Shown here: piece after piece, positions 60,208 to 64,000 of the stretch
Numbering within the stretch: the stretch's first letter is position 1
How the letters are laid out: each line of letters starts with the position of its first letter
Assembly: GCA_921293015.1 (NCBI GenBank)
Contig: OV121081.1
Coordinates: forward strand, 5,146,001-5,210,000
Source: Phorcus lineatus
Lineage: Eukaryota > Mollusca > Gastropoda > Trochida > Trochidae
Length of the DNA stretch: 64,000 bases
Direction of reading: 5' to 3'
Position numbers and translations under genes: made by a program
The notes under the pieces: generated by a model
Told to the model about the DNA's origin: nothing
Database searches by the model: none
Seen by the model: the letters and a program-made list of their open reading frames with translations, nothing else

Positions 60208-60650
60208 GGAATTTTCAGAGGACAAGCATACATGGGTCATACTGAGGAATTTTCAGAGGACGAGCATACATGGGTTACTAAGGAATTTTCAGAGGACAAG
60301 CATACATCGTTTATGAGAATCTTCAGTGGATGAACCAGAGGACGGGTATAAATTGTCTTTACGAATCTTCAGAGGACAAGCGAATCTTCAGAGGACAAGC
60401 AAACATCGTTATAGGTATCTCAGGGGGACATACACACATTGGTTATGTAAATATTCAGAGGAAAAGCATACATTGGTTAATGGATTCTTCAGAGGACAAA
60501 TATATATTGGTTGTATAGGACAGTTCAGAGGAAAAGCATAAATCGGTTACAGGAATCTTCAGAGGATAAGAATATACCAGTTGTAGGAACTTCAGAAGAC
60601 AAGCATAAATCAGTTACAGGAATCTTCAGAGGATAAATCATAAACAAACA
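60160..60650 (+). repeat. Degenerate ~35-bp minisatellite over the gene end
   Basis: Repeats of the form AATCTTCAGAGGACAAGCAT followed by ACATTGGTTA occur at least twelve times between 60175 and 60650, most regular at the left. The first unit overlaps the end of the last exon, including its stop codon TAA 60205-60207. Weaker relatives (AGAGGACAAACATCC, AATGGACAAGTAG, GTGGATAAGCACC) continue to about 61440. Confidence 0.85.
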
Positions 60651-60659
60651 TACATATAC

Positions 60660-63059
60660 ATAAATACATATATAACTCACTAAGATTGTTCAGAGGACAG
60701 GCGTGTATCGATTAATTGGTTGTTCAGTAAAATTATAGGAATGTTAAGGTAACAAGTATATATATGTAGGAATGGTCCGAAAAAGTCTCCATTAGTTTGG
60801 CACGAGGGACTCGTCCAAGGCCGTTAGAGTCTACTACCCTCTCCGTTTTTAAGTTAACTAAGTGTCAAAAAAATTCAAATTCATTCAAAAACCTTTTTAT
60901 TTCCTTTTCAAGGTAAACATTACTGTATTTAATTTACTTATTCGATGTATTTTCTTCAGAACATTGGCAACTCTTGAACACGGTTACACATCAGTTGATA
61001 ACTATTGGAAGGTATCTTCACTTTATCATGTCTATTCGAGGCAATGCAGGGACAAGATGGAACTAATGTTCACACAACAGTTTTAAATCAAATAAAGAGT
61101 TGCTCGACAGATAAGCATGCATGCATTGTAGGAACATTAAGAGGACAAACATCCATCAATTCTAGGAATGTTAAAAATACAAGCATGTTTCAATTATAGT
61201 AGGAGTATTAAGATAACAAGCAGAAGGAATTGTTCCTCATTTAGTGGACATTATACCTTGGATGGAGGAACTTCCGCTTACGTTAACCCTTAGTTTGAGG
61301 AATGTTTAATGGACAAGTAGTATGGTTTCTCAGTGGCAACAATGCGTCATTATTGAATATTCTGAGGACAAGCCCTCTGTAGTGACAGAATTTTTATTAG
61401 GAACATTTCTAATTATAGGATTGTTCAGTGGATAAGCACCCTTGTATGGGAGTATCAAGGGTTGGTCTAGATAGTAAACATTACATTAGTAATCCAATAA
61501 CCACCCTCCCATACAAAAGCTGATGGTGCTATGTCTGCAGATGAGCGACTCGCGAAAAACTTTGTCCATTATTTCTTGCAATAGAAGTGAACTAATGAAT
61601 GCACTACTCATTTATAGTTGAATTCAGTGACCAATCATTATTGTCTATGATCATGTCATTTTACCATACCAGATACATTATTGTTATAATAAGTTATAAT
61701 ATGCAAGTACCTATGACGAGGTCGTTTGTCAAGTGACTGGTTTATATGTCCTTCCTTGTCGCAGTTCAGTGCTATCCTTTCTGCTATGTTTCCTTCGATG
61801 GTCGAAAACGATATAAACCATTGCCATAAAACAAATCATAAATTATCTTGTTCAACACCGAGTAGAAAACAGAAAATTGTCACTGAAGCAGCGCAGTGTT
61901 TTATTTTGTCAGTATAACTGTTATGAATGATAGCATAAATTCTGTCAGTCAAACCGTTATGTGCATGGATTGATTAAATCACAATGTCGATGCGATTGTG
62001 TTGGATTTTTGGCTTATGAATCAGGACTTTGTTGGTCATTTAGAAGTGATGTTCATAACTCATGTTTTAATCGAGTACTGTGGTTTAGTCTATCATGCCT
62101 TTTGGACTCTATACTCAAGATTATATCTTTCTTTGCCTTTTCCTTCAAAATATGAGACGAAAGAGGTTTTAGGGCGTGACCCCACTGGCTCATGAAGGGG
62201 TTAACAGGGTCACTAAATCTATAAATTAGAATCCCGATCAGTAAAGGAGTTTGCACACAAGATTTTAGTTTTCTAGGCCTCTCGCTTTTGGAGAAGGTGA
62301 AAACAGGTTTTAAGGCGTGACCCCTGGCCCTAACTATGGGTCAAAGGGTCACCAAATATATAAACTAAAAAACTCATTAGTCAATGAGTCTGTTTACAAG
62401 AATGAAGCTTTCTGAGTAAATTGCTCTAGAGATGAAGATGACAAAGTGAAAAGTTTCCAGATGGACTGACGGACGCCATGCTTTAAGTTCATCGGGCATT
62501 TTTTGCCAAATGAGTTTAAGGCTATGTGTCACTTGAAAACCCCCAAACCAACAGACTTTGATAATTTTAGGGCATTACACATAATCAGTCTAAAATGAAT
62601 ATTTCAAAAATATTACATCAACTTTATGGAACTGTATGGATCGGACATGTGCCACCTTTGGATAAAAGTAATACATTTCCTATTATAACAGGGGCAAGTA
62701 ACTCATTACTCAACCCGATTATCCATAGTCGCTAAAGGAGACGTACGTCCTCTGCAAAAAAGACTCAAAGTGCAAGGTGCATATTCGAATAAAGTTAAGC
62801 ATTGGGAAAGCTTACGGAGAAATAACCTGGGCGATTTAAATGATAACTTCTGAAACGGCGTCGCTGATTGCACAAGCAACTTTGATTGCATCCAATCAGA
62901 TTTCTACATTCTAGACCGAGGACTGACGGAGATACCACTGTTGGGAGAGAATGAGTTAAACTTTACTTTGTCCGTTTATTTTAGAACCCTTTTATTTAAT
63001 TAAAAAGATTGTTAATGAATTGTGTAACACCTTTTCGTGAAATCCTTTATTTCCAATAG
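60660..63059. other. Region between the WWE gene and the last partial gene
   Basis: No confirmed gene. One exon-like block, 60960-61011 (acceptor TTCTTCAG, donor GTATCT, 52 nt, reading TLATLEHGYTSVDNYWK), could belong to either neighbour, but its phases do not connect the exons I modelled. Two related ~150-bp segments lie at about 62.16-62.36 kb. Confidence 0.35.
62160..62362 (+). repeat. Two imperfect direct repeats
   Basis: AGAGGTTTTAGGGCGTGACC...GGGTCACTAAATCTATAAA and AACAGGTTTTAAGGCGTGACC...GGGTCACCAAATATATAAAC lie about 140 bp apart, each followed by similar AGTCAATGAGT/AGTAAAGGAGT and TTACAAGA/CACACAAGA segments. Probably part of one decayed repeat family. Confidence 0.6.
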
Positions 63060-64000
63060 AAAAGGTCGTACAGTGCCTTCAGCTATCAACTCAGGATTCC
63101 ATTGATACAAGGATGAAAATAGATGAAAAGAATGTCGAGTATCTCTATGACCTTGCAACTGTCACATTCGATTTTCTAAGCACTCTGAAAATATCCGTTA
63201 AGTTTCATTCTAGTAAGTAAAATGTCATATTTAACATTTGCACCTTTGATGAGTATTTCGCTTCCTGTCTTTAGATATTTGTTTATCATGAATGAATAAC
63301 CAATTCACGAATTGATACAAAGTATAGTAGTCTGTAGGGTATAAAATAGCTATTCTCTTGTACACGTGTACACAAATATACATATATTCATTCCATTATA
63401 TATATTTCGTATTTCAATTCATCCATAAACTGACATACATAAATAACTTCTTTTACAATGGAGTTTGGTCTGGTCTCGGAAAATACAAAACAAAGTACAA
63501 AACATGTCACCTTTTTAGCATTCCAAAAATCACGAAAAAGACGGATGGATGGAATTGTTGGTTTAGGTATAAAACGTTGTTGATATATAAATGAAATATC
63601 GATCAACCGCATTGTTTTAAAATTTATGGACAGTACCAAACAAAAATCAAAGGCAAGAAACTGAACGTATTACAAATAGCATAATTAAAAGGCGACCATT
63701 ACATGAGCTGATCTGTGATAGTGTTACAATTGTCTGCAGTCTCTAATGTATATTTGATATTAACAATAATAATAATAACAATAACAATAATAATAATAAT
63801 AATAATCTAACAATCAAAAGCACAGAAAATCGGAGTGATATACAATATTTTTCATTGACAGATAGGTGTAGCACAATTGCCAGGCACACACTTCGTAAGA
63901 TTCAACAAGAAGACGAGATGCATGTGGATTTTCATGGGTTTATTTCTTCTAAGTACTTTGTGCCAATCTGGCCGTCGACCTTTCTCGCCCGCTTCTCCTG
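63060..64000 (+). CDS. Unrecognised gene, two exons, cut by the window end
   Basis: Exon 63060-63212 (acceptor CCAATAG, donor GTAAGT) reads KVVQCLQLSTQDSIDTRMK then EKNVEYLYDLATVTFDFLS; it starts and ends in phase 1. The next exon starts at 63863 after TTGACAG and stays open to 64000 in the matching phase (RCSTIARHTLRKIQQEDEMH, then VDFHGFISSKYFVPIWPSTF). The other two frames of this block are less convincing. I do not recognise the family. It could be a separate gene or an alternative 3' continuation of the 47-60 kb gene, whose exons also favour phase 1. Confidence 0.5.
63758..63806 (+). repeat. (AAT/AAC)n microsatellite
   Basis: Runs of AATAATAATAACAATAACAA and (AAT)n in the intron of the last partial gene. 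Confidence 0.9.

Noticed and set aside
60960-61011. Extra exon linking the WWE gene to the 63-kb exons
   Set aside because: Splice signals are acceptable, but its phases do not connect the exons before and after it; left as a possibility only.

Overview
Eukaryotic, intron-rich, AT-rich nuclear DNA, most likely from a gastropod mollusc. Two conserved animal housekeeping genes carry short phase-consistent exons and GT-AG introns. A repeat near 25.1 kb has a core and (CTCA)n tail that I associate with abalone and other vetigastropods; that last step is from memory and is an inference. There are no operons or prokaryotic features.

Layout. 0.2-2.4 kb: last two coding exons of adenylate kinase 2 (AK2, + strand) and a long 3' UTR. 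4.5-10.3 kb: a complete 11-exon EIF2B4 coding sequence (eIF2B delta, - strand), convergent with AK2. 10.64-19.0 kb: a full-length BEL/Pao LTR retrotransposon with near-identical LTRs and a TTTCA target duplication. Its pol is broken by frameshifts, a nonsense codon and a nested 1.94-kb TA-flanked element. It lies 360 bp upstream of the EIF2B4 start. 21.0-45.6 kb: a tandem segmental duplication whose two units each carry one intronless-CDS rhodopsin-class GPCR (29.1 and 41.1 kb). Later insertions differ between the units: a probable solo LTR, an 18-bp minisatellite, a LINE tail, foldback elements and SINE-like pieces. The largest (31.5-35.8 kb) is a 4.3-kb element with long terminal inverted repeats and a decayed ~960-codon gene with features of a FEN/PIN-like nuclease plus a C-terminal Cys cluster. 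47.0-60.2 kb: an 18-exon gene whose modelled exons join in phase to 1046 codons: an unknown N-terminus, a low-complexity linker, a region that looks like a degenerate VWA domain, two MIB/HERC2 domains and a C-terminal WWE domain. Its stop codon lies inside a minisatellite that fills the 3' flank. 63.1-64.0 kb: two phase-matched exons of another or extended gene, cut by the window end.

How the genes relate. The genes do not form one pathway. AK2 (mitochondrial adenylate balance) and EIF2B4 (translation initiation and stress response) are neighbours only. The GPCR pair is a recent local expansion. The MIB/HERC2-WWE protein resembles ubiquitin/ADP-ribose adaptor proteins but shows no RING in the modelled exons. 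The strongest candidates for something new are the TIR-flanked nuclease-like element and the VWA-MIB/HERC2-WWE gene. Exon borders were placed by hand from splice signals and reading-frame phase; no database search was possible.
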